64,000 nt of DNA from QALR01 sp900552255. GTDB lineage: Bacteria > Bacillota > Clostridia > Oscillospirales > CAG-272. The first letter of the stretch is position 1. Each line of letters begins with the position of its first letter. The translations under genes and the position numbers were made by a program. The notes below the pieces were generated by a model. The model made no database searches. It saw only the letters and a list, made by a program, of their open reading frames with translations, and was not told where the DNA came from. Location: assembly GCA_048526005.1 (NCBI GenBank), contig DBFVEH010000002.1, positions 23,566-87,565 of the forward strand, read 5' to 3'. This document shows positions 34,276 to 42,822 of this stretch, piece by piece.

Positions 34276-34305
34276 AAACGGGGCCGTTTGAAAAACGGCC
34301 CCGTT
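34276..34305. terminator. Terminator of nifJ
   Basis: AAACGGGGCCGTTT and AAAACGGCCCCGTTT form a strong GC hairpin just past the nifJ stop, with T-rich sequence on the minus strand. Confidence 0.8.
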
Positions 34306-34319
34306 TGTTTTCCGTCATA

Positions 34320-37300
34320 TTATTTGTCTGCGTAAAGCTCGCCGAGCTTCAAAAGTCTCTCGTATTTTGCCTTTGCCTGTTTCTCGGCCTCTGCGAAGAG
34401 GGCTTCGGCGCGGTCCGGGAAGGACTGAACCAGACGGCTGTAACGGGTCTCGCTCTTGATAAAGTCGATATAGCTTGCCGTAGGCGCCTTGCTGTCGATG
34501 GTCAGCGGATTTGCACCGGCTTCTCTCAGCGCCGGATTGTAACGGAACATCTGCCAGTAGCCAGCCTCAACGGCACGCTTCATTTCCGCCTGACAGTTGC
34601 CCATTCCGCCCTTGACGCCGTGCATCTCGCAGGGGGCATAGCCGATGACGATGGACGGACCGTGATAAGCTTCCGCTTCCGCAAGCGCTTTGATGGTCTG
34701 ATTCATGTCGGCGCCCATAGCGATCTGCGCAACATAAACATAGCCATAGGACATTGCGATGTTGGCGAGGTCTTTCTTCTTGGTGGCCTTGCCGGCTGCC
34801 GCGAACTGCGCGACCTGACCGATTTGAGAGGCCTTGGAGGCCTGACCGCCGGTGTTGGAGTAAACCTCGGTATCGAATACCATGATGTTGACATCCTCGC
34901 CGGAGGCGATCACGTGGTCGAGACCGCCGAAGCCGATGTCGTATGCCCAGCCGTCTCCGCCGAAGATCCAAACGGACTTCTTGGAGAGGTAATCCTTCTC
35001 CGCGAGGATTTCAGCAGCGAGCGTGCATGCCTCACAGTCGCAGTTTTTGCCCGCAGCCTTCAAATCTTTCATATGCGTGAGCATTTCCGCACTCTTGTCG
35101 CCGAATACCTGTTTGCCGGCATCTGTGGAAAGGAACGCGATTCCTTCGTCCGCAGTGAGGATTCCATCTTCCAAAGCGGCGATGAGCTTCTTGGAAGCTT
35201 CCGTATTCGTCTTGCCGTCGTTGTAGCTGTCAAGCCATTCTTTACCTGCGGTTTTGATCTCGTCGGCGGCATATTCGATAGCGATCAGCGCTTCCACTTT
35301 GGATTTCAGCTTCTCGCGGATGGTCTTCTGACCGAGCGCCATGCCGAGTCCGTGCTCCGCGTTGTCCTCAAAGAGGGAATTTGCCCATGCCGGACCGCAG
35401 CCGCTCTCATTGTTCACCGTGTAAGGCGTGGAGGGCGCGGAACCGCCCCAAATGGAGGAGCAGCCTGTCGCATTGGAGATATACATTCTCTCGCCGAAGA
35501 GCTGCGTGATCAGTCTCGCATAGGAGGTCTCGGCACATCCCGCACAGGAACCGGAGAACTCGAGCAGCGGTTGATTGAACTGCGAGCCCTTGACGGAGGT
35601 ATCCGCAAACGGCGTCGCCTTCTTCGTCACATGTGCGACCGCATAATCGAACGCGGCCTGCTGGTCGGCTTGGCTTTCCTGAGAAACCATTTCAAGCGCT
35701 CTCTTTTCGGGCTTGGTCGGGCAGACGTTGACGCAGAGTCCGCAGCCCATACAATCGAGCGGAGAGATCGCGATGGTGAATTTGTAATCCTCGCAGCCCT
35801 TGCCGATCATCTTCGCGGTGAACTTCGTGGAGGCGGGCGCATTTGCGGCCTCCTCGGCGCTCATTGCAAACGGACGGATGGTAGCGTGCGGGCAGACATA
35901 GGAACACTGGTTGCACTGGATGCAGTTTTCCGGATGCCATACGGGGACGTCCACGGCGACGCCGCGCTTCTCATAGGCCGCGGCGCCCTGCGGGAACTGA
36001 CCGTCGGGCATATCGCGGAAAGCGGAAACGGGGAGGGAATCGCCCTGCATTTTTGCGACCGGGAATACGATTTCATTGACGAATTTGACAAGCTCCGGTC
36101 TTGTGCCTTCCGCTTTTGCCTCCGCTTTGTCGGAGACGGCGGTTTTCCAGGATTCGGGAACGTCGATCTTGACGATGGCATCCACACCGGCGTCGATGGC
36201 CTTGTAATTCATCTCAACGACGGCTTCGCCCTTCTTGAGATAGGATTTCTTCGCCATGTATTTCATATAATCGACGGCTTCCGCAATCGGCATGATGTTG
36301 GCAAGCGCAAAAAATGCGGATTGGAGAATCGTATTGGTTCTCTTGCCCATGCCGATCTCACGCGCCTTGTCGATGGCGTTGACGGTGTAGAACTTGATGT
36401 CGTTGTTCGCAATATAATTCTTGACCTCGGCGGGCAGATGATGGTCGAGCTCCTCGGGCGTCCACTGGCAGTTGAGAAGGAACGTGCCGCCCGGCTTTAC
36501 GTCGTTGACGATCTTATAGCCTTTGAGCATATAGGACGGGTTGTGACAGGCCACAAAGTCCGCTTTGGTGATATAATAGGTGGATTTGATCGGGCTGTCG
36601 CCGAAGCGCAGGTGCGAAATCGTGATACCACCGGTTTTCTTCGAGTCATATTGGAAATATGCCTGGATGAATTTGTCGGTGTGGTCGCCGATGATCTTGA
36701 TGGAGTTCTTGTTCGCACCGACCGTGCCGTCTCCGCCGAGTCCCCAGAATTTGCAGGAGATCGTGCCCTTTGCCGCGGTGTCGGGAACGGGCTTCTCTTC
36801 GAGAGAATGGCCGGTCACGTCATCGACGATGCCGATGGTGAAGCTGTTCTTCGGCGCATCCTTTGCGAGGTTTTCATAAACCGCAAAAATGGACGCGGGC
36901 GTGGTATCCTTGGAGCCGAGACCGTAACGGCCGCCTACGATCTTCGCCGCTACGCCGCTCTGCGCGAGGGAGGTGACGACGTCGAGATAGAGCGGCTCGC
37001 CGAGCGCGCCGGGCTCCTTGGTTCTGTCGAGAACCGCGATCTTTTTAACGGTTTTCGGAAGCGCCTCGATGAGCTTTTCCGCGACAAACGGGCGATAAAG
37101 ACGGACTTTGACAAGGCCGACCTTCTCGCCTTTTGCATTCAGATAATCGATGACCTCCTCGACGGTGTCGCAGACGGAGCCCATCGCGATGATCACACGG
37201 TCGGCGTCCGGCGCGCCGTAATAGTTGAAGAGCTTGTAATCCGTGCCGATCTTCTCGTTGACCTTGTTCATATATTCCTCCACGATGCCGGGAATGGCGT

Positions 37301-38009
37301 CGTAGTACGGATTACATGCTTCTCTGTGCTGGAAGAAGATGTCGCCGTTTTCAGCGGAGCCGCGGAGTGCGGGGTGATTCGGATTGAGCGCGTGCGCACG
37401 GAACGCGGAAAGAGCGTCCTTATCGATCATGGAGGCGAGATCCTCATAGTCCCAAACCTCGATCTTCTGAATTTCATGGGAAGTACGGAAGCCGTCGAAG
37501 AAGTTGAGGAACGGCACTCTGCCCTTGATGGTGGAAAGATGCGCGACCGCGCCGAGATCCATGATCTCCTGCGGATTGGATTCCGCGAGCATTGCGAAGC
37601 CGGTCTGGCGGCATGCGTAAACGTCGGAATGATCGCCGAAGATATTCAGCGCGTGAGAAGCGACGCAGCGTGCAGATACGTGGATGACGCAGGGAAGCAG
37701 CTCGCCTGCGATTTTGTACATGTTCGGGATCATGAGCAGAAGCCCCTGAGATGCCGTGTAGGTCGTCGTGAGGGCGCCTGCCGCGAGAGAGCCGTGCACG
37801 GCGCCTGCCGCGCCTGCTTCGGACTGCATCTCCATGACTTTGACACGTTCCCCGAAAATGTTCTTGAGTCCGGTTGCAGACCAAGAGTCCGTCATTTCAG
37901 CCATCGGGCTGGACGGGGTGATGGGGTAGATGGCGGCAACTTCCGTAAACGCATACGATACATGCGCCGCGGCGGTATTGCCGTCCATGGAAATCTTTTT
38001 TCTTGCCAT
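34320..38009 (-). CDS. nifJ: Pyruvate:ferredoxin (flavodoxin) oxidoreductase, single-chain
   Basis: 1229 residues, converts pyruvate and CoA to acetyl-CoA and CO2 with reduction of ferredoxin; central to anaerobic fermentation. Domains in order: MARKKISMDGNTAAAHVSY and IYPITPSSPMAE (pyrimidine-binding domain); the gamma-like domain near 420-600 (GLGGDGTVGANKNS); two 4Fe-4S clusters, CIQCNQCSYVCP and CMGCGLCVNVCP; CAGCAETSYARL near the third cluster; and the TPP-binding GDGWAYDIGFGGLDHV and EVYSNTGGQASKA. CDCEACTLAA supplies the further Cys region. It is slightly longer than the usual 1170-1190. Own promoter at 38045-38073, and a terminator follows. Confidence 0.96.
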   Translation of the reverse strand: MARKKISMDGNTAAAHVSYAFTEVAAIYPITPSSPMAEMTDSWSATGLKNIFGERVKVMEMQSEAGAAGAVHGSLAAGALTTTYTASQGLLLMIPNMYKIAGELLPCVIHVSARCVASHALNIFGDHSDVYACRQTGFAMLAESNPQEIMDLGAVAHLSTIKGRVPFLNFFDGFRTSHEIQKIEVWDYEDLASMIDKDALSAFRAHALNPNHPALRGSAENGDIFFQHREACNPYYDAIPGIVEEYMNKVNEKIGTDYKLFNYYGAPDADRVIIAMGSVCDTVEEVIDYLNAKGEKVGLVKVRLYRPFVAEKLIEALPKTVKKIAVLDRTKEPGALGEPLYLDVVTSLAQSGVAAKIVGGRYGLGSKDTTPASIFAVYENLAKDAPKNSFTIGIVDDVTGHSLEEKPVPDTAAKGTISCKFWGLGGDGTVGANKNSIKIIGDHTDKFIQAYFQYDSKKTGGITISHLRFGDSPIKSTYYITKADFVACHNPSYMLKGYKIVNDVKPGGTFLLNCQWTPEELDHHLPAEVKNYIANNDIKFYTVNAIDKAREIGMGKRTNTILQSAFFALANIMPIAEAVDYMKYMAKKSYLKKGEAVVEMNYKAIDAGVDAIVKIDVPESWKTAVSDKAEAKAEGTRPELVKFVNEIVFPVAKMQGDSLPVSAFRDMPDGQFPQGAAAYEKRGVAVDVPVWHPENCIQCNQCSYVCPHATIRPFAMSAEEAANAPASTKFTAKMIGKGCEDYKFTIAISPLDCMGCGLCVNVCPTKPEKRALEMVSQESQADQQAAFDYAVAHVTKKATPFADTSVKGSQFNQPLLEFSGSCAGCAETSYARLITQLFGERMYISNATGCSSIWGGSAPSTPYTVNNESGCGPAWANSLFEDNAEHGLGMALGQKTIREKLKSKVEALIAIEYAADEIKTAGKEWLDSYNDGKTNTEASKKLIAALEDGILTADEGIAFLSTDAGKQVFGDKSAEMLTHMKDLKAAGKNCDCEACTLAAEILAEKDYLSKKSVWIFGGDGWAYDIGFGGLDHVIASGEDVNIMVFDTEVYSNTGGQASKASQIGQVAQFAAAGKATKKKDLANIAMSYGYVYVAQIAMGADMNQTIKALAEAEAYHGPSIVIGYAPCEMHGVKGGMGNCQAEMKRAVEAGYWQMFRYNPALREAGANPLTIDSKAPTASYIDFIKSETRYSRLVQSFPDRAEALFAEAEKQAKAKYERLLKLGELYADK

Positions 38010-38044
38010 GTCTTTTTATCCTCCGATACTATAAGTCTCCACAT

Positions 38045-38073
38045 ATGATAGCACGAAATTAAAAAAAAGTAAA
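38045..38073 (-). promoter_or_regulatory. Promoter of nifJ, in the 363-base gap before rplA
   Basis: Minus strand TTTACT (38068-38073), 17 bases, TATCAT (38045-38050), about 35 bases before the nifJ ATG. The rest of the gap (38074-38288) is AT-rich with no supported gene; TGAAA and TTTCA arms near 38140-38160 form only a weak dyad, so I do not call a redox operator. Confidence 0.55.
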
Positions 38074-38288
38074 GACATATCGGCGGAAAAAAAGAAAATT
38101 TAGAAGAATATCCGATTGTTTTTTACGATAGGAAAAACAACCGTGAAATTTTTGATATTTTCAAAATCGAGTGAAAGAAAAGAGGTCATTGACAGTCTGT
38201 GCTTTTTCCTATATAATAAATTCGTAATATATTTTTGACGGCATGAAAGCGCGGTGCAAGGCTTGATTTATGGGGAACGATAAAGATC

Positions 38289-38357
38289 AAAACCACCGGC
38301 TTGACCGGTGGTTTTTGGGCTACAACAGAAAAGCAGTACCTGCGTACTGCTTTTTTT
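38289..38357 (-). terminator. Two tandem terminators behind rplA
   Basis: AAAAGCAGTAC/GTACTGCTTTT around CTGC (38330-38357), then AAACCACCGG/CCGGTGGTTT around CTTGA (38289-38316). Both are strong hairpins with T-runs for minus-strand transcription. They close the rpmG-rplA operon before rplJ would normally follow. Confidence 0.85.
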
Positions 38358-38372
38358 ACTAATATAACCCGC

Positions 38373-39068
38373 TTAGCTCCCGAGCTTTGCGGCGTTGATC
38401 TTGATGCCGGGGCCCATCGTGGAAGCGACGACACAGCTCTTGATATACTGCCCCTTTGCAGCGGCCGGTTTTGCTTTGATGACCGCGCCCATCAGCGTGT
38501 TGAAGTTGTCGGAAAGCTTTTCCGTCCCGAAAGAGGCTTTGCCGATCGGGCAGTGAATGATGTTGGTTTTGTCGAGACGGTACTCGATCTTACCGGCTTT
38601 GGCTTCGTTTACGGCTTTGGCTACGTCCATTGTGACGGTGCCGGCCTTCGGGTTCGGCATGAGCCCTTTCGGACCGAGAACCTTGCCGAGACGGCCGATG
38701 ACGCCCATCATATCGGGCGTCGCGATGACGACGTCGAAATCGAACCAGTTTTCCTGCGTGATCTTTGCAACCATATCCTCGGCCCCGACATAGTCGGCGC
38801 CTGCGGCGACGGCGGCATCGGCCTTGTCGCCCTTGGCGAATACGAGCGTTCTTACGGTTTTGCCGGTTCCGTGGGGGAGCACGACGGCGCCGCGGACCTG
38901 CTGGTCGGCATGACGGCTGTCAACGCCGAGTCTGATATGAAGCTCGATGGTTTCGTCGAATTTCGCTTTGGATGTCTGGCAGACAAGGTCGATCGCCTCG
39001 CCCGCATCATAAAGCTTTGTTTTGTCGATCAGCTTTGCGCTGTCCTGATATTTCTTACCTTTAAACAT
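38373..39068 (-). CDS. rplA: 50S ribosomal protein L1
   Basis: 231 residues, binds 23S rRNA at the L1 stalk and represses its own operon in many bacteria. Clear L1 text: GVDSRHADQQVRGAVVLPHGTGK near residue 50 (part: RGAVVLPHGTGKTVRTLVFA), GADYVGAEDMVAKI and GRLGKVLGPKGLMPNPKAGTV (part: LGPKGLMPNPKAGT). AGGAGGAG precedes the ATG. 18 bp behind rplK. Last gene of the operon. Confidence 0.97.
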   Translation of the reverse strand: MFKGKKYQDSAKLIDKTKLYDAGEAIDLVCQTSKAKFDETIELHIRLGVDSRHADQQVRGAVVLPHGTGKTVRTLVFAKGDKADAAVAAGADYVGAEDMVAKITQENWFDFDVVIATPDMMGVIGRLGKVLGPKGLMPNPKAGTVTMDVAKAVNEAKAGKIEYRLDKTNIIHCPIGKASFGTEKLSDNFNTLMGAVIKAKPAAAKGQYIKSCVVASTMGPGIKINAAKLGS

Positions 39069-39086
39069 TTCTGTTACTCCTCCTCA

Positions 39087-39512
39087 TCAGTCTGTGACCG
39101 TGACGCCCATGCTGCGCGCGGTGCCTGCCACCATGCTCATAGCAGCTTCCAAAGAAGCGGCGTTGAGGTCGGGCATCTTGGTTTCGGCGATTTTCTTCAC
39201 CTGCTCTTTGGTGATGGAAGCAACCTTCGTTTTGTTGGGAGTGCCGGAGGCCGTCTCGATGCCGCATGCCTTTTTGATCAGAACGGCCGCGGGCGGCGTT
39301 TTTGTGATGAAAGAGAACGAACGATCCGCGAAAACGGTGATGACAACAGGGATAATGAGTCCCATGTCGTTCTTTGTGCGCTCATTGAATTCCTTTGTGA
39401 AGGCAGCGATGTTGACACCGTGCTGACCGAGCGCCGGACCGACCGGCGGCTGGGGTGTCGCTTTTCCTGCCGGAAGCTGCAATTTGATGTATGCTACGAT
39501 TTTCTTTGCCAT
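39087..39512 (-). CDS. rplK: 50S ribosomal protein L11
   Basis: 141 residues, part of the GTPase-associated centre and needed for the stringent response. MAKKIVAYIKLQLPAGKATP, PPVGPALGQHGVNI and the C-terminal rRNA-binding SGTPNKTKVASITKEQVKKIAE are standard. CGGAGG stands before the ATG. 100 bp after nusG and 18 bp before rplA. Confidence 0.97.
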   Translation of the reverse strand: MAKKIVAYIKLQLPAGKATPQPPVGPALGQHGVNIAAFTKEFNERTKNDMGLIIPVVITVFADRSFSFITKTPPAAVLIKKACGIETASGTPNKTKVASITKEQVKKIAETKMPDLNAASLEAAMSMVAGTARSMGVTVTD

Positions 39513-39612
39513 GATTTACACCTCCGAATGTGGTATTTGCCGGGAGAATTGAAAGATTTTTCTCCCTCCCACAGGTTTTGTTCTCCTCTTGCGGGGAACG
39601 ATGAAATAAAAC

Positions 39613-40152
39613 TTATTTTTCCGCCGCGATGCTTGAAATATCAAGCTCCACCGGCGTTTGCCGTCCGAAAACGGACGCCGTGACCGTCACTTTTTTGAGA
39701 TCCGGCGATATTTCCGATATGGTTCCGACAAAGCCGGACATAGGACCGCTCTTGATGCTGACGCTGTCTCCGACCTTGAAGCTCGTCGTCGCCGTTTTTG
39801 CGGCGGAATCGACGCCGAGCGCCTCGACCTCCTTATCCGTGAGGGGAACGGGACGCGAGCCGGGCCCGACAAAGCCCGTAGCTCCGGTGATCGTCATGAC
39901 GATGTGCCATGTTTCGTCGGTCATGACCATTTTTACAAAGACATAGCTCGGAAAAATCTTGGATTCGCTTTCCTTGGTCACGCCCTCGGCGTTGGTCTCC
40001 GAGGTCAGCTCGACGGGGATCCTCACATCGGTGATGAGATGGGAAATGCCGCGGTTTTCGATGATTTTTTCAAGATTGGTCTTGACTTTGTTTTCATAGC
40101 CGGAATAGGTATGGACGACATACCATTTCGCTGCGTTTGCATTTTCGCTCAT
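39613..40152 (-). CDS. nusG: Transcription termination/antitermination factor NusG
   Basis: 179 residues. The N-terminal NGN domain KWYVVHTYSGYENKVKTNLE binds RNA polymerase; IFPSYVFVKMVMTDETWHIV; and the C-terminal KOW domain FKVGDSVSIKSGPMSGFVGTI with VTVTASVFGRQTPVELD. The ATG at 40152 is preferred over an in-frame TTG 12 bases upstream. Standard neighbour of secE (21 bp gap). Confidence 0.96.
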   Translation of the reverse strand: MSENANAAKWYVVHTYSGYENKVKTNLEKIIENRGISHLITDVRIPVELTSETNAEGVTKESESKIFPSYVFVKMVMTDETWHIVMTITGATGFVGPGSRPVPLTDKEVEALGVDSAAKTATTSFKVGDSVSIKSGPMSGFVGTISEISPDLKKVTVTASVFGRQTPVELDISSIAAEK

Positions 40153-40173
40153 TTGCTTTCCCAACCTTGTCTC

Positions 40174-40419
40174 TTACGATACCGGACGGATGAAGTCGAT
40201 GAGGTCTTTAAATTCGGTAATTCCCCTGTTGAGACCGTAATCGACAAGCGCGAGGCAGGCTCCGACGACGATGATGGAAACCAGTACGACAGCAGAATTT
40301 TTCAGAAGCTGCTTCGGCGTGGGCCAGACGAGCTTTTTGAACTCGCTTCTGTAATCCTTGAAAAACTTTCCGATTCTTTTCCAGATGCTCGGCTTTTTTT
40401 GCTTGGTTGTTTCTGCCAT
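40174..40419 (-). CDS. secE: Preprotein translocase subunit SecE
   Basis: 81 residues, essential subunit of the SecYEG channel. Amphipathic RIGKFFKDYRSEFKKLVWPT, with the conserved K-x-V-x-W-P, followed by one membrane span, SAVVLVSIIVVGACLALVDY. TAAGGAGG precedes MAETTKQ; the 10-residue upstream extension is not used. Lies between rpmG and nusG. Confidence 0.95.
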   Translation of the reverse strand: MAETTKQKKPSIWKRIGKFFKDYRSEFKKLVWPTPKQLLKNSAVVLVSIIVVGACLALVDYGLNRGITEFKDLIDFIRPVS

Positions 40420-40464
40420 TTTTTCCTCCTTACGGCCTATGATAGGCACTGATTTGGTGTGCGG

Positions 40465-40614
40465 TCACTTTGTCTCCTTGTGAAGCGTGTGCTTGCGGCA
40501 GAACTTGCAGTATTTGTTCATTTCAAGTCTGTCCGGATCGTTCTTTTTGTTTTTGGTCGTGTCGTAGTTTCTTTGCTTGCATTCCGAGCAGGCGAGTGTG
40601 ATTTTGACGCGCAT
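40465..40614 (-). CDS. rpmG: 50S ribosomal protein L33, zinc-ribbon form
   Basis: 49 residues: MRVKITLACSECKQRNYDTT and NKKNDPDRLEMNKYCKFCRK, giving two CxxC pairs (C9/C12 and C36/C39) that bind zinc. AGGAGGTGCCGAA precedes the ATG. The reading frame is open for 68 more codons upstream, but these carry the leader hairpin and no ribosome binding site, so the short form is right. First gene of rpmG-secE-nusG-rplK-rplA. Confidence 0.95.
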   Translation of the reverse strand: MRVKITLACSECKQRNYDTTKNKKNDPDRLEMNKYCKFCRKHTLHKETK

Positions 40615-40644
40615 TTCGGCACCTCCTGTTATAATTTGAAGCTC

Positions 40645-40683
40645 AATAAAAAAGCTTCTGTTTGCAAATGAAAAAACAGAAGC
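40645..40683 (-). terminator. Attenuator-like hairpin in the leader of rpmG-secE-nusG-rplK-rplA
   Basis: Minus-strand RNA reads GCTTCTGTTT, a 10-base loop, AAACAGAAGC and then T6ATT. This is an intrinsic terminator lying between the promoter (40809-40837) and the rpmG start (40614). The 3' arm GAAGCT can instead pair with AGCTTC located just downstream (near 40638), so an alternative, non-terminating fold exists. The leader of about 190 nt also contains CGGATATCCG, a GGGAGGT with no start codon behind it, and a GCGGAC/GTCCG hairpin. Regulation is inferred. Confidence 0.6.
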
Positions 40684-40808
40684 GAATGTAACAAAGAACG
40701 GACGGTTGTCCGCAGGGGCAATCGTCGGCGATTCTGAATTTACGTTCGGTCCGTTTTTCGTACCTCCCTCAAATCGGATAAAAAACGGATATCCGCAGAG
40801 GTAATAAA

Positions 40809-40837
40809 AGAATATCACAAAAAGCGACGGATGTCAA
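40809..40837 (-). promoter_or_regulatory. Promoter of the rpmG-rplA operon
   Basis: Minus strand TTGACA (40832-40837), 17 bases, TATTCT (40809-40814). It gives a leader of about 190 nt. Confidence 0.8.
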
Positions 40838-40916
40838 GGGCTTTTGTGGGGATTTTTCATGCTTTTCACTGCAGTGCGGAAAAGTCCGGTTCTTTTTTGT
40901 GTAGATTTTTTCAAAG

Positions 40917-40953
40917 AAAGCTTTGGCTGCTGCTTGCATCGGCCAAAGCTTTT
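40917..40953. terminator. Terminator of obgE
   Basis: AAAGCTTTGGC and GCCAAAGCTTT with a 14-base loop, directly behind the obgE stop on the minus strand. Confidence 0.7.
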
Positions 40954-40958
40954 CATAT

Positions 40959-42245
40959 TTAATCTAAAAAGTCAAATTCAAGCTCGTAAAGGCTCACCGT
41001 GTCGCCGTCACCGATGCCAAGGGCGCGCATCTTGTCGAAGATGCCTTTTTCGCGCAGCATTTTTTCAAAATACATGAGGGATTCGCGGTCGTCGAAGTTG
41101 ATGCCGCTCATGAGCCATTTGAGCCAGTCGCCCTCGACGATCCAAACGCCGTTCTCCTTGCGCGCCGTGATGTCGTCCGGAGCGGAAGGCTCGGCGGGTT
41201 TTTCTTCATATTCCGGCTCGTAGATGGTGACGGGCGGGAGTGTTTGCAGCATGTCCCACACGCGGCGGCAGAGCGTTTTCACGTTTTCGCCGGACGCGGC
41301 GCTGATATAGACGATTTCGCAGCCGAGAGAGGCGGCGAAAGCCTCAAACTTCTTTTTAATGCCGTCTGCTGTTTCAGGAGCTAAAATATCACATTTATTT
41401 GCAGCGAGTATCTGCGGGCGCGCAGCGAGCTCATCGCTGTATTTTTTCAGTTCTTCATTGATGAGCTTTACGTCCTCGATGGGATCGCGTCCCTCGGAGC
41501 CCGCGATATCGACGACATGGACGAGGAGCCGGCACCGATCGACGTGGCGCAGAAAATCGTGTCCGAGACCGAGTCCCTCCGAGGCGCCTTCGATCAGTCC
41601 CGGGATATCCGCGGCGACGAAGGCATGTCCCTCGTCTGCGGCGACGACGCCGAGCATCGGGGAAAGCGTGGTGAAGTGATAGTTTGCGATTTTCGGACGC
41701 GCCGCGGAGATCATGGAAAGCAGTGTGGATTTGCCGACGTTGGGAAGTCCGACAAAGCCGACGTCCGCCAGCATTTTGAGCTCCAGAATGATCTCGCGTT
41801 CCTCGCCGTCGAGTCCGTTTTTTGCAAAGCGAGGCGCCTGTCTTGTCGGCGTCGCGAAATGACGGTTTCCCCAGCCGCCGCGGCCGCCTTTCGCGGCGAT
41901 AAACGGTTCGCACCGGCTCATGTCTTTGATAATTTTCCCCGTTTCGGCGTCCCGGATGACGGTTCCGTCCGGGACGGGAATGATGAGATCGGGCGCCGTG
42001 GCGCCGTGAAATTTCGCGGGCATTCCGTCGCCGCCGTTTTTTGCAACGAATTTTTTTCGGTTGCGGAAATCGAGCAATGTATTGGTTCCCTCGTCGATGG
42101 TAAATACGATATTGCCGCCATGCCCGCCGTCGCCGCCGTCCGGTCCTCCATGTGATATATATTTTTCCCGTCGGAAAGAAATACAACCATTGCCGCCGTT
42201 TCCTGCTTTGATATATATTTTTACATGGTCATAAAAATCTGCCAT
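40959..42245 (-). CDS. obgE: GTPase Obg/CgtA
   Basis: 428 residues, ribosome-associated GTPase acting in 50S assembly and stress response. Glycine-rich Obg fold: YIKAGNGGNGCISFRREKY and GGPDGGDGGHGGNIVF. G domain: GLPNVGKSTLLS (G1), FTTLSP (G2), DIPGLIEGA (G3) and NKCD (G4). The C-terminal OCT domain is recognisable by VWIVEGDWLKWLMSGINFDD. Own promoter at 42296-42324 and its own terminator. rpmA is not adjacent. Confidence 0.96.
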   Translation of the reverse strand: MADFYDHVKIYIKAGNGGNGCISFRREKYISHGGPDGGDGGHGGNIVFTIDEGTNTLLDFRNRKKFVAKNGGDGMPAKFHGATAPDLIIPVPDGTVIRDAETGKIIKDMSRCEPFIAAKGGRGGWGNRHFATPTRQAPRFAKNGLDGEEREIILELKMLADVGFVGLPNVGKSTLLSMISAARPKIANYHFTTLSPMLGVVAADEGHAFVAADIPGLIEGASEGLGLGHDFLRHVDRCRLLVHVVDIAGSEGRDPIEDVKLINEELKKYSDELAARPQILAANKCDILAPETADGIKKKFEAFAASLGCEIVYISAASGENVKTLCRRVWDMLQTLPPVTIYEPEYEEKPAEPSAPDDITARKENGVWIVEGDWLKWLMSGINFDDRESLMYFEKMLREKGIFDKMRALGIGDGDTVSLYELEFDFLD

Positions 42246-42295
42246 ATACCATAATTCCTTTCGTTAAGTAAAATGTGTCTTATACTTATATTACA

Positions 42296-42324
42296 ACTAT
42301 ACCACACGGTGCCGAAAACGTCAA
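42296..42324 (-). promoter_or_regulatory. Promoter of obgE
   Basis: Minus strand TTGACG (42319-42324), 17 bases, TATAGT (42296-42301), about 50 bases before the ATG. Confidence 0.75.
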
Positions 42325-42543
42325 GCAAAGGTTTTTTTCATATATATTATAAAGGCTGTTTTTAAGAGGTATGAACGGTTGGACGCCAACGTGACAAAAA
42401 ATTTTACATATTTTATCTATTTGGGACAAAATTATACAGTCTGTCAAGTTTTTTTAGATTGTATTTTGTAAAATAATATATAAGAAATACAAAATGGATA
42501 AAAACAAATTAAACAACATAAAAAATATCGTGGAGGTAGAAGC

Positions 42544-42807
42544 ATGAAAAAGATGATGTTCACAATGGAAGGCAATCTGTGCGCAGCGCGCATCAAAGAA
42601 GGGCGGTATCGTCATGATCCGCCGCTTACGCAAGAGGATTTAGCCCGGAAAATTCAGTTCTTGGGAAATGAGAACATGACGTCCTTGATTATTTCCCGTA
42701 TCGAAAAGAATCAGCGGCATGTCTGCGACGGAGAGCTATGGCAGATCGCCACGGCTCTTGGCGTGACGATGGAATGGCTGGTCGGAAAGGAGGAGAGCGT
42801 GAAATGA
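42544..42807 (+). CDS. XRE-family HTH regulator, copy 1 of a paralogous pair
   Basis: 87 residues, Cro/C1-type DNA-binding protein: LTQEDLARKIQFLG is followed by the recognition region TSLIISRIEKNQRHVCDGEL and ends with a dimer-like ALGVTMEWLVG. GTGGAGG precedes the ATG. It is strikingly similar to the gene at 43399: ARKIQF, G-x-ENMTSLIISRIEKNQ and RHVCD are identical and the ends differ. It lies in an AT-rich pocket with long untranslated flanks. Convergent with the unknown gene at 42823. Confidence 0.8.
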   Translation: MKKMMFTMEGNLCAARIKEGRYRHDPPLTQEDLARKIQFLGNENMTSLIISRIEKNQRHVCDGELWQIATALGVTMEWLVGKEESVK

Positions 42808-42822
42808 CACATTATGTTTGCT

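Noticed and set aside
34305..38048. A 1247-codon open frame on the plus strand opposite nifJ, longer than nifJ itself
   Set aside because: It is an antisense shadow produced by the GC-rich third codon positions of nifJ. The translation has no recognisable domains, and nifJ has all its motifs.
38100..38180. Possible Rex-type redox operator upstream of nifJ
   Set aside because: Arms TGAAA/TTTCA are short and the spacing and core do not match a Rex site.
40614..40818. A 117-residue version of L33 with a 68-residue N-terminal extension
   Set aside because: The extension covers the leader hairpin, has no ribosome binding site and is not found in L33; the 49-residue form has AGGAGG directly upstream.
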